NCBI GenBank assembly: GCA_023014335.1
Contig: JAECYW010000006.1
Coordinates: forward strand, 1,488,001 to 1,552,000
Source of the DNA: Galerina marginata
Taxonomy: Eukaryota; Basidiomycota; Agaricomycetes; Agaricales; Galerinaceae
Direction: 5' to 3'
Length of the DNA stretch: 64,000 bases
Shown: positions 22,735-35,800 of the stretch, piece after piece
Position numbering within the stretch: position 1 is the first letter of the stretch
How the letters are laid out: each line of letters starts with the position of its first letter
The notes under the pieces: generated by a model
Told to the model about the DNA's origin: nothing
The model's input: only the letters and a program-made list of their open reading frames with translations
The model's database searches: none
Translations under genes and position numbers: made by a program

Positions 22735-24246
22735 TCAGAACCAAGTGGTTGTACCGAAAACGACTTCCAACTTCAAGCCTCCCATCACTAGGGCCTTGAA
22801 ACCCTCGATAGTCACTGGACAACGGGTGTATCTATACGCACAACTCGACTTAATGCAAATAGACCTTAATGGATAGACTTCAGGACCCTCGACCGCTTGC
22901 ATAACCGGTGGACGTCGGAGCTGGAGCCCCATGAGCAATGATTCGTCGAAGTGTCTGTCGCTCGGAATGCAGGGTCCTGCGAAAACGAACGATTTGAGGT
23001 TTGGCAAAGGATAAGTTGGTCGATTGCCCTTCCCTTTCGACGAAAATGTGGTCGGCCCCAATGAATCTGCAGGCAATGAAGACACCACTTTGCAGGCTTC
23101 CTTCATGAGGATTTCGATTTCTTCAAGGGTCCGTATAGCGTGCAACACATCGACAAGCCCCTGCTCCGTCTCACCTGCTTCCCGAATCCGTATGTCTTTC
23201 AACGTCAACCGCGTGAGCTGCCAGCAGTTGGCTGCTTGCAATAACATTGGTAAGTCGGTCAAGTTCGTGCTACCCAAAGGCGATAGTTGTAGATTTCGCA
23301 GTGCTGGAAGAGACATGAACTGAAATAGATCCATTACTGCGTTCCAGTGTGATTGCTCAGTGACAATTTCTTCCAGAGAAGTAAATATGACGCGTCGCTC
23401 CGGGCCAGGGTGACGGTGCTGACTATAACCCCCGTGAACTGTTATACGTAAATACCTCAAGTTGAGTAATTTCGGGAGGGTAGCCGTAAAATTTTTTGGA
23501 GAGATAATCGTTAGTGTCAGTGATACCAGTTGGCCCCATGCTATCTTGATGACGGAAGGGAGAAATTGATGTAATTGAAGTTCCCGAAGTGCTGGAGCAG
23601 TTTGGAACAGGTCTAGGGCGAGCCCCGTAATTTCAGGCTCTTCCGCCCGCAGAGAGGCCAGGAGGGGAAAGCCACGGAAACCGCCAATGTCTTTAGTGAT
23701 TGTCTCCATCAACTTGTAACACGCCGCGGGAAGATTCAAGTGGACCACGGACCACCTCTCCGAATCTCCCAAAAGCGACTCCAGGAGTTCCCTCAGCTTT
23801 GGACCATTGGCTGTTCTCCCTACACCGGGCTCATACTGATAGGTGAGGTTGATGGTCAGTGAGCACGGTTTTGACCGAGACAACCATTCTTTTACAAGTA
23901 GCCCCTGCCTCTCGTGCCTCGGCGGAGCTGTGAAGTAGATGCAGAGGGAGATGTGACTCCAGGTATCTGGGGTTGAACGTACGATGGCGCGCCAACGCGC
24001 ACAGACCTGTGAGAGAACGAACGGTGCTTTCCACAACTCCTCCTGCCTTGACTGGATTTTGGGAGTATCGGCATGGCAGGCTATGTTAAATATTTCGGTC
24101 AATAATTCAGGTGGTAATGCAGAATGTAACCCAGAGATGTGTTCCAGGTGGGAAGGTGCCGAGGTTGCGTCCTGAACACCGTGTTTATTATTTCTTCCTT
24201 GGCCATCTGATAACCCGGCTAAATGAAAGTTAGAATTTGAAGCCAT
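22735..24246 (-). CDS. F-box protein
   Basis: Intronless 503-aa frame. The ATG at 24246 is preferred because the frame further upstream only starts at GTG. The F-box lies at about residues 40-95: SALPPELLTEIFNIACHAD, then FVLSQVCARWRAIVRSTPDTW, followed by SHISL. Downstream is a series of leucine-rich segments (LRELQLHQFLP, LLNLRYLRITVHGG, LRNLQLSPLG) consistent with an irregular LRR-like fold. By family these are substrate receptors of SCF ubiquitin ligases binding Skp1 through the F-box; the target is unknown. Such genes are highly duplicated in mushrooms. Confidence 0.8.
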   Translation of the reverse strand: MASNSNFHLAGLSDGQGRNNKHGVQDATSAPSHLEHISGLHSALPPELLTEIFNIACHADTPKIQSRQEELWKAPFVLSQVCARWRAIVRSTPDTWSHISLCIYFTAPPRHERQGLLVKEWLSRSKPCSLTINLTYQYEPGVGRTANGPKLRELLESLLGDSERWSVVHLNLPAACYKLMETITKDIGGFRGFPLLASLRAEEPEITGLALDLFQTAPALRELQLHQFLPSVIKIAWGQLVSLTLTIISPKNFTATLPKLLNLRYLRITVHGGYSQHRHPGPERRVIFTSLEEIVTEQSHWNAVMDLFQFMSLPALRNLQLSPLGSTNLTDLPMLLQAANCWQLTRLTLKDIRIREAGETEQGLVDVLHAIRTLEEIEILMKEACKVVSSLPADSLGPTTFSSKGKGNRPTYPLPNLKSFVFAGPCIPSDRHFDESLLMGLQLRRPPVMQAVEGPEVYPLRSICIKSSCAYRYTRCPVTIEGFKALVMGGLKLEVVFGTTTWF

Positions 24247-25060
24247 AATGATCCCTGTCTCTCGTTGGGGTAGGCCTATCAGAGCTATCCTAGCAGTCCG
24301 AGGCTGGCGAAGCTCGGGAAACGCAACGAGCAGTGCGCTATCGCGTCGCACGTGGTAGCAAGAGGCAAGGCTTAGGGAAGATTTTTGTTACAGCGCGTTG
24401 TTTACATACGGACAGGCTCGGGCAGCTCGGCCCAGAGCTAAAAACAGAGATTCCCTCACAACTCACTCATAGTACTACCTCAAATCTTGAAAAGATCTCC
24501 GAAGAACTCAACCTAAGAATACTCTTGATAAAATTTATAGGTCTTCAGAAAGAAATGGAATGTGGAGAGGACAATAAGTATGTACAAAGCAAGTATCCTC
24601 TAAATAACTGCAATATCTGAAGGCAAATGTTGGGCAAATGACAATTGTCAAGTAGGTGTGCATGTCCGTTCAATGGACTAACCGTGACTCTAGAACTTAG
24701 TAGAAGCAAGCGAGGTTGAAGTGAGGGGTGTTCAATGGCGGGGCAAAAGTCAGCAGCGCAGGCCCTTTGAACAAAATATTTTCATGAAGCAATACGAATA
24801 AAAATATCATAACTAGCAGCAGGACAATATAATATTTAGCTACACTCGCAAACAGGTTGGAGAGTATGGATATAATGCGTAACAGACATAGCAGCTATAC
24901 GACTAACACGATTTCAAGGAAAGTGGGAATGAATGAACGAATAACAAATTGTGCAGTGTTTATCTCAGCCTACGAAAGTCCAAACGAATGTGATGCTTAA
25001 GTGCGACTCTCTCTATAAGTGTACAATGTGGCCCCAAAGGAAAGTTATGCGGTGAGACTC
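24247..25060. other. intergenic, no gene seen
   Basis: AT-rich promoter side of the F-box gene and 3' flank of the GH16 gene, both of which are on the minus strand. No coding or RNA signal found. Confidence 0.4.
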
Positions 25061-27492
25061 TTAACATTGTTGCCACATCTTGACGTGATCGCTGTAGAGG
25101 GACGGGGTCAGATATCAGACAATCAGGATTAATAAATCACGGCGGCGACGTACATGACAAGTGACCGTGCATCGACATTTGTCTTTGACCAGGTTGGCAA
25201 CCACTGACTCTTCTTTGCCCAGAAATCACCCATGGCAGCTGCACCATGTTATTAGCCCAGAAACGGAACCGAACTACAAACGAAACTCACTGTTAGATCC
25301 GTCCAACCACGGCTTTTCAGTTCCATCAGGGAACCATCCATTCGTCCCACCAACAGCAACGTTCAAGATGAGGTAAAATGCTGTAAATGCGTGTCAGCTG
25401 AGGCTATCCGACATTGCACAGTATCGAGTCCATACGTTGATCGAATGGCGCAGCGTTTGTCCCGTTTTTCCACGGGTTTTCCAAAATGACAGCCTCTGAC
25501 CCATTCTGAACCACCGCCGGGAAGTCGCCCCTCTTGAAGAAAGGTTCGTTGAATCTTAAGTCCAACAAATGATGCAGACGAGTGTCCACGTATACCCGCC
25601 TAGAAAAAAAAATGAGGGTATGAATAACAAGCGCAATTTCGGAGAATCCGTTCGAGAAGTCAGAACTTACATGAAGTCTTTGTCCCATTCGAGGACATAA
25701 TCGTGGAAGCCTTGATCATAGCTGCCTCGGCGCAGTGACCACGCGCCGAATGTCTTTGCGACGGCATTCAACCAGGTCAATGGTCCCCAGTTCAGGGAGC
25801 CTCGGACCCAGTCGACTCCTCTATTTCATGGTTGCGTTCAGGAGTGATTCAAAGACAGGAGGATTACACGCACTGTTTGGGATAACTGGGACCATTTCCA
25901 CGTGCTTCCATGATATCGATTTCACCTGGAAGGAAGAGAGAATACGTCAGTGAGGCTGCTGCGTCATCAAGGAAGTCGAGGAAGGAGTAGGTGAAGAAGC
26001 AGGGCTGAGAAGGCCCGGGCTTCATTCTCCAACCCCGGAAGGTTCGAAAAGAACATACCACTTATAGGCCAAGGTCCATAATTGTTGTCGACAGGAAGCA
26101 TCCAAATTGCGGGCCACATCTTAATTGAGGACAAATTCAGTATTCAAAGCGGTATTACACCATTCCATAATTTGCTTACCCAGTCACTGAAGAAAGAAGA
26201 TATGAGCACAATCCGAGACTAAAGAGCTAAGCCACTTACCCAGTGGGAATCTTTGCTCGGACTTCGACGCGACCGTATCGTATGCTGGCCGTCTTACGGG
26301 TGCTAATGCGAGCACTCTGCACCGGGTTGATGATCTGGCCACTGGTCGCATTACTGACAGCTGAACAAGCCCTAGTATATGCTCCGACGTCGAAAGGTTG
26401 ATCTGCACCGATGGCACTGGTGTTTTTCGGTGGTGGATTAGACGATGTGTACGAAATTCCCTGCGTGATGTTGAACGTGCAACCGGTAATGTTGTAAACA
26501 AAACCGTCCACGATGGCAGCCTCGCCAATGTTGTCGGACGTGAGAGTGGGCGTGATGTAGAGTTTGCCATCTCGGACATAGGAATTATTTTCGGAAGCCG
26601 TTGTCATCTCGAATTCGCCATTACTGCAGTGAATGTTGTCAGTCAAAACCAAGGATAGTATCAGAATGATAAAAACGCACCCGAAACCGCTCATGTCGAC
26701 CTCCCGGAAGAACTTGCCATTATCGCCAAAAACGCCATCCTCCGAGTCAAATGTCTCATCCAAAACCGGACATAAATTCCCAGAGAGGAGTCGGACATCG
26801 AACCAACCGAAATAACACCTGAGAGCCCCAGCTGCAACGCCCAAAAACATGAAGGCGTAGGTGATGAAATAGGAAATTCGCTGGTATGGATCACGTGTCT
26901 TCAGCCAGGGTTTTTGAATGCTTGCCGTGGTCGTAAGCATCGTGGACTTGGGACGATCGCGCTGAACCTTGGCGACAGAAGGCTGAACTGTACTGTACAT
27001 GGTGGTAGGGCGCGTTCTCGGAGAAGCGAAAGCCTCGCGAGAGCGAGCCGACTGTGGCCGGGAGCCATAATCTGTAGTTTGACGGTGGCTGCCGTAGAAA
27101 GTCTGGGCATTCCTTGTGAGGTCAGCGACGCTGGTTGAGACGGAATTGGCGCCACTGCGAGAAGTGCTGCTGCCACTGGAGACATCAGGGAAAGGGTACC
27201 CGTTTTGTTCGTGGGTTGGGCCGACTGGGGACGTCCCAGGTGTCTGGTCAGGGGTGTAAAAAGCTTGAGCGTTGAAGGAGGAAAAAGGATTGGGGGTTGT
27301 GTTAAATGTGATGCTGCGGGGCGTCACAGGTGGGGATTCGTGCCATGAAACGGTGCCCGACGTCGTTCTCGAATGTTGCGACACCCTGGTTTGTTCAAAA
27401 TCACCATCAGATCCGCCGTCTGCAATGGCGAATTTAGGCTTGGGCGGCTTGAGCTTCTCGTCGCCAGAGAGGACCAAAGGTGACACAGGCAT
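25061..27492 (-). CDS. GH16 beta-glucan synthesis-associated protein (KRE6/SKN1-type)
   Basis: Ten exons on the minus strand: 27492-26681, 26623-26240, 26186-26180, 26119-26059, 25925-25874, 25820-25671, 25599-25436, 25380-25291, 25238-25154, 25091-25061; 611 aa, all joins in frame. Exon 3 is only 7 nt (TGACTGG) and supplies the Asp-Trp of PTGDWMWPAIWML. The layout is a Ser/Thr/Pro-rich cytosolic N-terminus, a signal-anchor helix (about 206-226, ISYFITYAFMFLGVAAGAL) and a lumenal GH16 domain with the catalytic motif GEIDIMEARGN (residues 421-431), plus VLEWDKDF and NVAVGGTNGWFPDG. Yeast Kre6/Skn1 are Golgi/ER type II proteins needed for beta-1,6-glucan, so a wall role is expected. The C-terminus is short (HVKMWQQC). 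Confidence 0.92.
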
Positions 27493-30400
27493 CGTCGAGC
27501 GCGAGTGACAAAGGACGTATTAGAACAAGCGAACCTTCAACCCGAAAGAACTGTTATGAGATTATAAGAGGAGTCTGGCCCGCTGTGATAACATCACCGA
27601 AGGGAGGACTGTCCGGGCTGTCCAACAATCTCTCTCTGTACCTGGACATGATGAGGTCCGGCTGGGTGAGAAAGGATCTCTCGCTCGAGGATCGATCTGG
27701 CTCGTGCGATGCATGCTTCTTTTTTAAGAACTCATCTGGGATTCAGTCCAAGGTTGCCGAAATTCTGGGCCAATCAAAATTCGATACCCGCAGTTCGACT
27801 TGCTTTTTCCGATGCGTGAGAGCTAGTAATAGCGCATCCGCTTTGTAGATTGGTTCTTCCCATCGGAACGCAAGGTAAAAATTATTCGTGATCTTCATCC
27901 GTCGACGGAACAAGGACTGAAAAAACTCCATGTATTTTATCCTGTGAGAGGAGGAAATAGATCGCATCAGATATGGCTTTGTTACAGGTCGAAATGAAAA
28001 GAAAAAAATTACTGACATGACCTTACACCTAGATAACAGACTGGACAGGCCTGTCATGATTGTTTGCGAAACCGTATGTCGAATATTCGCCTACTGGACG
28101 GAAGAATCATTCATGAGTAATGACATGTAATCACAGCAACTTGATCGGCAGATGCCCGACTGGGGGCTGTAGGTGTCATTTCTGCTGAATGTAATCCAGT
28201 CGAATCCGCCCGTACTGCCGTCCGTTTGGAGAACGCAATTCCTTTTCAATCGTCGGTATCTAGTTAGTTGCCACTGACCGGACTACCCCATTGCGCTTTT
28301 TTGGAACAGGGTACGCGTCGGGGCCTCTTAGAAGAAGTATATCAAGCATGGACTGTGGAGTACTCTCTCTGAACAGCTTTACTTCAGCCTCGCATAGCTG
28401 TGAGCACGCTGAGAGTGGCTCCTGGTTCCGACATCCGCTCTTCTTCTGGTTATTCATTTGTGAACGACATATGCTGATGATCACCGAGAGACGCATGTGT
28501 GGAATGCATGTTCAGTCTTTACTTCGCACCCTCATGGTAAGCCCATGTGTATAGGGCACGAAAAAGCTCCAGCATCTGGAACGAAAGGGGTAGCCTACAT
28601 GGAAGACATATATGTGATTCATAGAGCAATGACTATAGAAGCGAAGCTGACCTGGACACCTCTGGCACACTCAGCACCGCAACCTCCCTCTATTTTCTTC
28701 CCAGCACTGGCAACGTAACCCCGACCGATGAGCTATTGAGCTCTTGATGGGTCCGTTCCTGGGTTCAAACCTCAGTCCGCGGATTGCAGGCCAGGATTCA
28801 TAGCATCGAAGCATGAAGAGCTGGCGTATGGGAACTCCGGACGGCGGCGATAGAACTTTTTAGAAGTTGTGAGGACTGTCAATTGATGGGACACGCCTTG
28901 AACCTTGATAACCTGTCCTGAGAAACAGATGTCGCTAGCAGTGCTTTGTTACATACGCCATAACGGTAATGGAATCGTTTAGATAACGCCCCGGTTTCAG
29001 ATGTGCTGTGTAGCGCCGACGCATTATTGGCTTTCGAAGGAGACTTTGGCAGAAGAAATTGACAATTGACAACCGAATTGTGGTTGTGCACCGTGTGTGG
29101 ATGTGTGGTCGGGGCGATCGCCCTCTCCGAATAACACGCATCAACAACCGCGAGAACTAAAAATTGATGGACAGGCAGCGCAAGTGGATAAACCACAACA
29201 ACCCGAAGAAAGGTCAAATACCCCAGGAAGTAACTCTATCCGCTTTGTATGCTTAGCGGAAAGCCTACACTATACTTGCATTTATTTGGTAGGCATCCTT
29301 GGCGTAGCAGTGGCAATCAATGCGGTCCCGCGGTGGCGAGATAGTTCTTAACTTTTGCTCATTAGACAATACTACTCGGATTAGGGAGTAAAGGTTACGG
29401 TATTTGAACGATCATTCCCCAATTCACAAAGGATAGGTAACATAAACTGCCTTCACCCCAATTATTTATTTCGGTTCCCTCCTCAGGCTGCGCACACATG
29501 TGGTGACAAAAGAAAACATGCAGCCTGTACGAAAGCTTGTGCACGTAATCACGGAACACCTCGGACGTTCTGCAAGGAATCGCCACATCTTCGCACTACA
29601 TTTCTCTCAGAAGGCGCCAATCCTTCTGACCCTCGAATGGGCGTGTCGATGGCCCTCCCCTCGGAACGGACATCGTCGCTGTTTTTTCTTGTCTCTCATA
29701 TTTTAATAATTTTGATCGTTCCGTGATGCTTCGCAATGAATCAATGCTCACCAACCTACTGACTGCGTGTTGGATTCATAGAGAACGGCCACACTTCCGC
29801 CACGCCCATATGTCTGTTATTCTATTTTAGCCGAGACGGACGTGAGAGCTTCGTCGGATAAGGTTAAAAATAAAGACATAAGGCCTGCAGAGATAGCCGT
29901 TTAATAGACCTGGGCATCTAGGACTTTCTAATAGCCTACAGGTTGTGAAACATAGATAGCCTTTGAATTTTTTTTCTGCCCTGATATCGTGGATGTGGAG
30001 CCATTCCTTATCTCGGTGATGGTTTTTGGGTACTGTCCGCCCTACCTTGGTTCAGTGCTTGATAACGAGGTTCGATCAAGTTACAGACAGAGGACAATTG
30101 TCCGGCGTACTTCATTTTTACTTACGGTACGTAAACTTAGTCAGATTCCATCTGACTGAGATTTCGTAGGTTCACAGCACCGACAGAATCGCCTGGAAGT
30201 AGGAACAATGTGTTCTTGCAGTGAGAACCTGACGGAATCGTCATGTCCACTTGTTCGGAGTAGCTAGAAGCCTTCAATATTCCCAGCCATAATTGATTCG
30301 TTTTTATTGGCTCTACCAAGGCGCCGTGGAGCTGTGGCGCACTTTACATACCGGGATTCAATTTAAAACAAATCTAATTCGCCGATGGGAACTGCCGGCT

Positions 30401-32852
30401 TGAATCCTTGATGCAGGTCGCAAGTAAAATTCGGTCAAAGGAAGTAACAGTCAGTATCTTTTCTATAGAGAATGCTTTCATATCAGACAAATACCTTGAA
30501 CGAACGATAGCAGACATTGAAGCACAACCATCGTGGCCGATTTCAACCGGGTGGAGGAAGAACTGTTGCTCTCTAAATTATGTGTCCCAAACCGTTACCA
30601 ACGTGTAGGGCATCATCTCGCCACTGACGATATCGACTTGTTATCGCTATTCGCCTGCCTTGGTTAAAATGACCTCAATAAGTCTTGACGTGTTCTAGTG
30701 CTGTAGTGATAATAACTTCATATCACCTACTCATAATGAAGCAGAAGTAGCGCGGCTCGAAGTCCAGGGTTTTCATCAGATACTTGGTGTGTAAGTCATT
30801 GAATTTCTTTACTAAACCTATCTTCGTGCACCATGCTGCTATCATTCTTCATCTACTTCTGATAACGACCCCAAAGTTCTGTCTGTACGAAGAAGTAGAC
30901 GGCGAACAACGACTACAAGATCCTGGGAGCGCGGACCACATCGTTAGGCAAGACTCACACCCAACTTTAAATCACTTGCCTTGAATAGAGGATCGCCGAC
31001 AGTAGCCACCACACGGTCGATTTCATTAAATGATTCATCGAGAAGAGAGATAGCGGCGACTGACCGACGACGGCCGTGTTATAGTTATTTACTGTCCAGC
31101 GTTTCCTTGGTAAATTAGTTATAAACCTGCTTCTAGACCGCCGATAGCAGCCACCGCACGGTCGAATCATTAAATTATTCATCAAGAAGAGAGATAGTGA
31201 CGACCGACCGACGACCACCGTATCATAATTATATACTGTCCCTCGTTTCCGTGGTAAATTAGTTGCGAGTCTGGTTCTAGAAGGCCAGGCCAGAGTACAG
31301 GCGCAATACATGAGTAATAATACGGTATGCGTAGGTCATAGCCGCTGTGGTTGAACACCGTAGGTCCGATGATTTATGATTGCACTAATGACAGTCTACA
31401 GATATTGCTCGAATGTCAGTGTCCATACCAGGCTTATCGTCCTTTGTTATCAAAACGTCTCGGAAGATACTCGAGTCCGTGGGTTCGAGCATGGAAGAAA
31501 CAGGCATTCAGTATACTATGCAGGGGTAGATAGTGACGATTTTAGATGAGGCCCCAAAAGGCACGGTTTAGGCAGTTGTGGTGCGATCATGATCTGCGTT
31601 GTCCCTGCCGACTAAGCTGAATATGGAAGTCAATAGCTGATGGGCGCTTGCTCAAATAGGAAGCCCATTCGTCATAAAAATATCTATTGCTTTCGATGAT
31701 CAGCAGGAATACGCTAGAAACAATTCATTGACATTTTCTTGGGCGCAAAGCAATGGTCTTTCTATCCTGCGGGTACAGAACGCGCTTGTGAGGAGAGGGA
31801 TATGAGCTATTTCGGGCATATCGGGCGGAAATCGGGATTAAGGGATCTTTGAAAGTTGTTGGCAATTACAGCCAAACAACCGCTTTGTTTTTTTTGGATG
31901 ATGAGATCGGTTTGTTCAGCAGTGTCACTCTCACGTCCATGTCAAACCTCGCCTCGCGACATAGTACTGTCTGCCGTGAGCTGTTCTGGGGTTTCAAAAT
32001 CTGCTGCACTGGCTGAAATCCAGGTTTCCAACTGGACAAGAGTTTCCCAGGTCTTGCCACTGTTATCTTGCATCTCTCAGCTTGCGCAATTGCGGGCGCC
32101 GCCGGCGTGCTAGTCATCCTTAGCTTGTCGATGCGGTGAAAACAAGTGGATGAGGATCAAAATGTGGATGATACTAGCCTGCGGAGAGAATCAGCGGGAG
32201 TGGTAGTGCACTGTGGCAAAGTATCAGCAACCCAACTCCTGTAGACGCGAACCAGCCCGCCACGGTATGGCTCAGCCGGAGAGAGAACCCAAGGATTCGT
32301 GTGTGGCGGATTACGCTCTTTTTCCTGGTGGTTTCCGAGCTTCTCTCAGTTTGAGGGCTGTCTCTCACGGATTGCACTGGGTGCTTCTAATTCTCGGAGG
32401 ATCATGCCAGCAGCCAACATTCGTTATTTTCGCAGCTTGCATAATCCGATCAGTTCAGTGGACTGAATGCGGGAGAAAAAGACAGCTGAGAACAGAGGGT
32501 GTAATCGAGGAACATGAGGGAAAATCTGTTGTAGCCGAGGGAATGTTCTCCCTTTCAGTATCTGTTCCGAAAAATAGCTCTTTTCATAGACGTGTACCGC
32601 CTGTCGCTGTACCTCCGGGATCTCTCATTTCGAATCTAGGAGCCTCGACGCTTGTCCTGGACGGCTGCCAGAAGGCACATCTTTTTCGGAATTACTAAAG
32701 AATCACAACGTCTGATTGAATCTCGCGGCACGATTCTCTTTTATACTCGTGTTCGCAGCATCGGTGTTCCTTGGGACCTGCAAGTGTTACTTACCTTACC
32801 CTACACTCTTGGCTTTCCTCTTCGATAGCCACTATAATATAGGGTCCCTGCA
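27493..32852. other. gene-poor region, 5.4 kb
   Basis: No open frame here carries a recognisable domain or a splice-consistent extension; all are below about 165 codons. It holds a 145 bp tandem duplication (30994-31283) and upstream sequence of the GT2 gene. A GGTTCAAACC near 28755 resembles a tRNA B box but lacks a cloverleaf around it. It may contain decayed mobile elements that I could not recognise. Confidence 0.5.
30994..31283. repeat. 145 bp imperfect tandem duplication
   Basis: Copy 1 (30994-31138) and copy 2 (31139-31283) align along their whole length: CGCCGA(C/T)AG..., then AAGAAGAGAGATAG or GAGAAGAGAGATAG, then GTAAATTAGTT and finally TTCTAGA. Substitutions and a few small indels are spread through both copies, so the duplication is not recent. 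Neither copy codes for anything recognisable. Confidence 0.8.
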
Positions 32853-35800
32853 ATGGACTACGACTCTTTCGACGCCGTTTTGCATTGGATTTTTCGTTCT
32901 GTATGTTTCTGTTCTTCTCTTGTTGACAGGGAACCGAGATATGGATGGCTGACTGATTTCTCGACTTCTAGGCGCTAGGCGATGCTTGGTTTAAGCCTAC
33001 CGAGGAGAACATTTCTGCCGGTGTCTGCCTACGGGTGGAGCCTGGCCAATTCAGAGTCTTTCCTTACGAAAATCCTTATTTGGTACCCTTCGAGGCTGCC
33101 GTACGCGACCTCAATCCACTCGTTGCCGTGAAGATGCGAACAGCGGCAGTTCACTCTGCCCTGACCACTGTGTCAGTATCCTGGCTTCTCGATGCTTTTC
33201 AATTGCTTATCTGCCATCTCACAGCTCCGAAGATGCAACAGCAATTTACATCGACCTAAACACCCGTATCCAAATTTTGGACACCGTGAGCCATTTAGTG
33301 AAGGCGGATAAAGAGCAATGTGGCGCTTTCATTGTGAGTTGCTCTTTCATCAGGTTCCATCGGTCAATTACAATTACAATTTTTCCACCAGCGGGACGAA
33401 CGCGTCTTGATTGTCTGGTCTGATGACCTCGACCAAATTGTGCCGTTATGCTCTGAATTCGAGGACAAGCTGATGAAACTTGTCTGGCGGTCAAGAAACC
33501 GCGCGGCCACATCCTCCATCATTACATCGGCCTCCAACTCCTCCTCCCCATCAACGACGGCGTCTAACGTGAACCTTAACGAGAAGACCGCCTCAACGAG
33601 AGTTTCGGTAACGGTAGCTGAGGCTGCTGTCGTAACAGCTGCACTTGCGCAGAAGGAATCGGCCTCCGAACCTGTCCCAATCGCCGTGAGTCCTCCCAAG
33701 AAGAAGTCCTGGGGTTTGGGATGGAAGCTGTCGAAGAAAAAAACCTCCGTGGAGTCATCCGATCCAGAAAAGGGCTCAGGTGGAGCACAGCCGCGGCCAA
33801 TTCGTCTATTTGCGCCACTCTACGGGGGTATTGGGTTTGGTTTATCACTATGTACGTCCAGATCCACCCCAGAATCTGAATGTGTCTTTCTAATATCCAC
33901 ATTCAGTTTTCATTGGCAGCGGCACTACAATCCTTCTGCAAGAATACCGATTGGATCATAACTACAAACGGTTCATACTCCTCGTCACGGCTCCCTTCCT
34001 CGTTTGTGTTTCCTTGGTGAGCTCTTTTGTATCGGCTACCATCGAGAAAGCATCAGTTCCAATGTACGCGCAACTTAGTTCTTTGCCTTGCAAATTATTA
34101 CGACGATTGCCATGATGTAAGTTTTTTCGTCCATTCTTCCCCTCCAAGTATTTTCTAACTGACAGCTTACGTCCTCAAGTATTGGTCCCATTGCCCAGTA
34201 CCACGAGAACTCGCGGTATTACTCCGCTGTCCGCCCCGAGCCTAATCCTGACGTCGACCAACGTCTTCCGCACATTACCATCGAGATGCCTGTATATAAA
34301 GAAAGCCTGGAAGAGACGATGTGAGTCTGCCACCCTCCTTCATATCTCGCACACGGTTCCGGCATCATTTAATCAACGTTTCGTGTCACGTGATCGTAAT
34401 TATTGAACCATTCCGAGAGTTTCACTTGCCCACTTGCTCATACTCTTTGGCTTTTCTGCTTCTCTTACTCACAATGTTCTTCTTCATTAAAGTTCGCCTT
34501 CGGTGTTCTCCCTCAAGAAGGCCATGCAAACGTACGCCCGGCAAGGAGGCACATCCGCCATTTTGGTCCACGATGATGGGTTGCAGTCTTTAAGCAAGGA
34601 AGATCAAGAAAAACGCATTTCTTTCTACTCCGACCATAATATTGGCTGGATTGCTCGCCCTCCTCACTCAAACGCTCCTGATGGTTACCACCGTGCTGGC
34701 CGATTCAAGAAGGCTTCTAACATGAACTACGGTCTCCAAGTGAGCAGCCTCTTCACCGAGTTCGTGGTACAATATCTGACATTTTTGGGATAGCTTTCAC
34801 TGTGCATGGAAAAGCACATCCTCGAACTTGAAACCTCAGGAACCCATACCGACGACGACATGTCTCTGGAGGACAAGGCTTTGGAATTGGCAATCGAGGA
34901 GACCTACGAAGCTACCGGCAGGAAATGGAAACCATGGGCCAAAAACGCGCGGTCACTCCGTATTGGGGATATCATCTTGATTGTTGACTCTGACACCATC
35001 GTTCCCGAGGTGAGTAAGGTGCCGCTAGACGAAATTATAAACTTAGATTGCTGATGGTCATTTCGCATCTTGTTCATTAATCCATACAGGACTGCTTTAG
35101 GGATGCAGCGCGCGAGTTAGCCGAGAGCCCTGAAGTTGCGATCATTCAGCACGAATCGGGTAAGTGGAGTGCCTCCAGTGCGGACGACAACGATTGACGC
35201 TGATTGATGATATCCAGACGTTATGCAAGTCGCCCACCATTTTTTCGAAAATGGTATTTCCCATTTTACGCGCCGCATCAACAAGTGCATTTCGCTTGCC
35301 TGTGCTAATGGTGAAGTCGCGCCTTTCGTCGGGCATAACGCGTTCCTCCGCTGGTCTGCCATTCAAGACGGAGCCTTCATCGATCCAGCAGATGGTGTTT
35401 CGAAGATCTGGTCGGAGAGTAACGTCTCCGAAGACTTCGATATGGCCTTGCGTCTCCAGGTTTGTCTTTGTGGCTGAATATTCAAATTACAGAGAATCTG
35501 ACCCAGGTCTTTTAGTTGAAGGGCTATATTATTCGTTGGGCTAACTACTCGGAAGGTGGCTTCAAGGAGGGTGTCTCTCTTACCGTTGACGATGAATTAA
35601 ATCGCTGGCAGAAATACGCCTATGGTACGCCACTTTATTATATCCTATCATGAAGCAATCTCTTACGACTTTCAGGTTGCAACGAGCTCATCTTCAACCC
35701 TTTGGTTGACTGGTGGCACATGGGTCCTATAACTAAGCAACTGCGTATTTTCCTTTGGTCCGGCGCGCCTGTGCACTACAAGATTAGCATGCTTTCGTAC

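Noticed and set aside
28690..28790. Possible tRNA with GGTTCAAACC
   Set aside because: Only the T-loop-like motif is present; no acceptor stem, D arm or anticodon arm can be paired around it.
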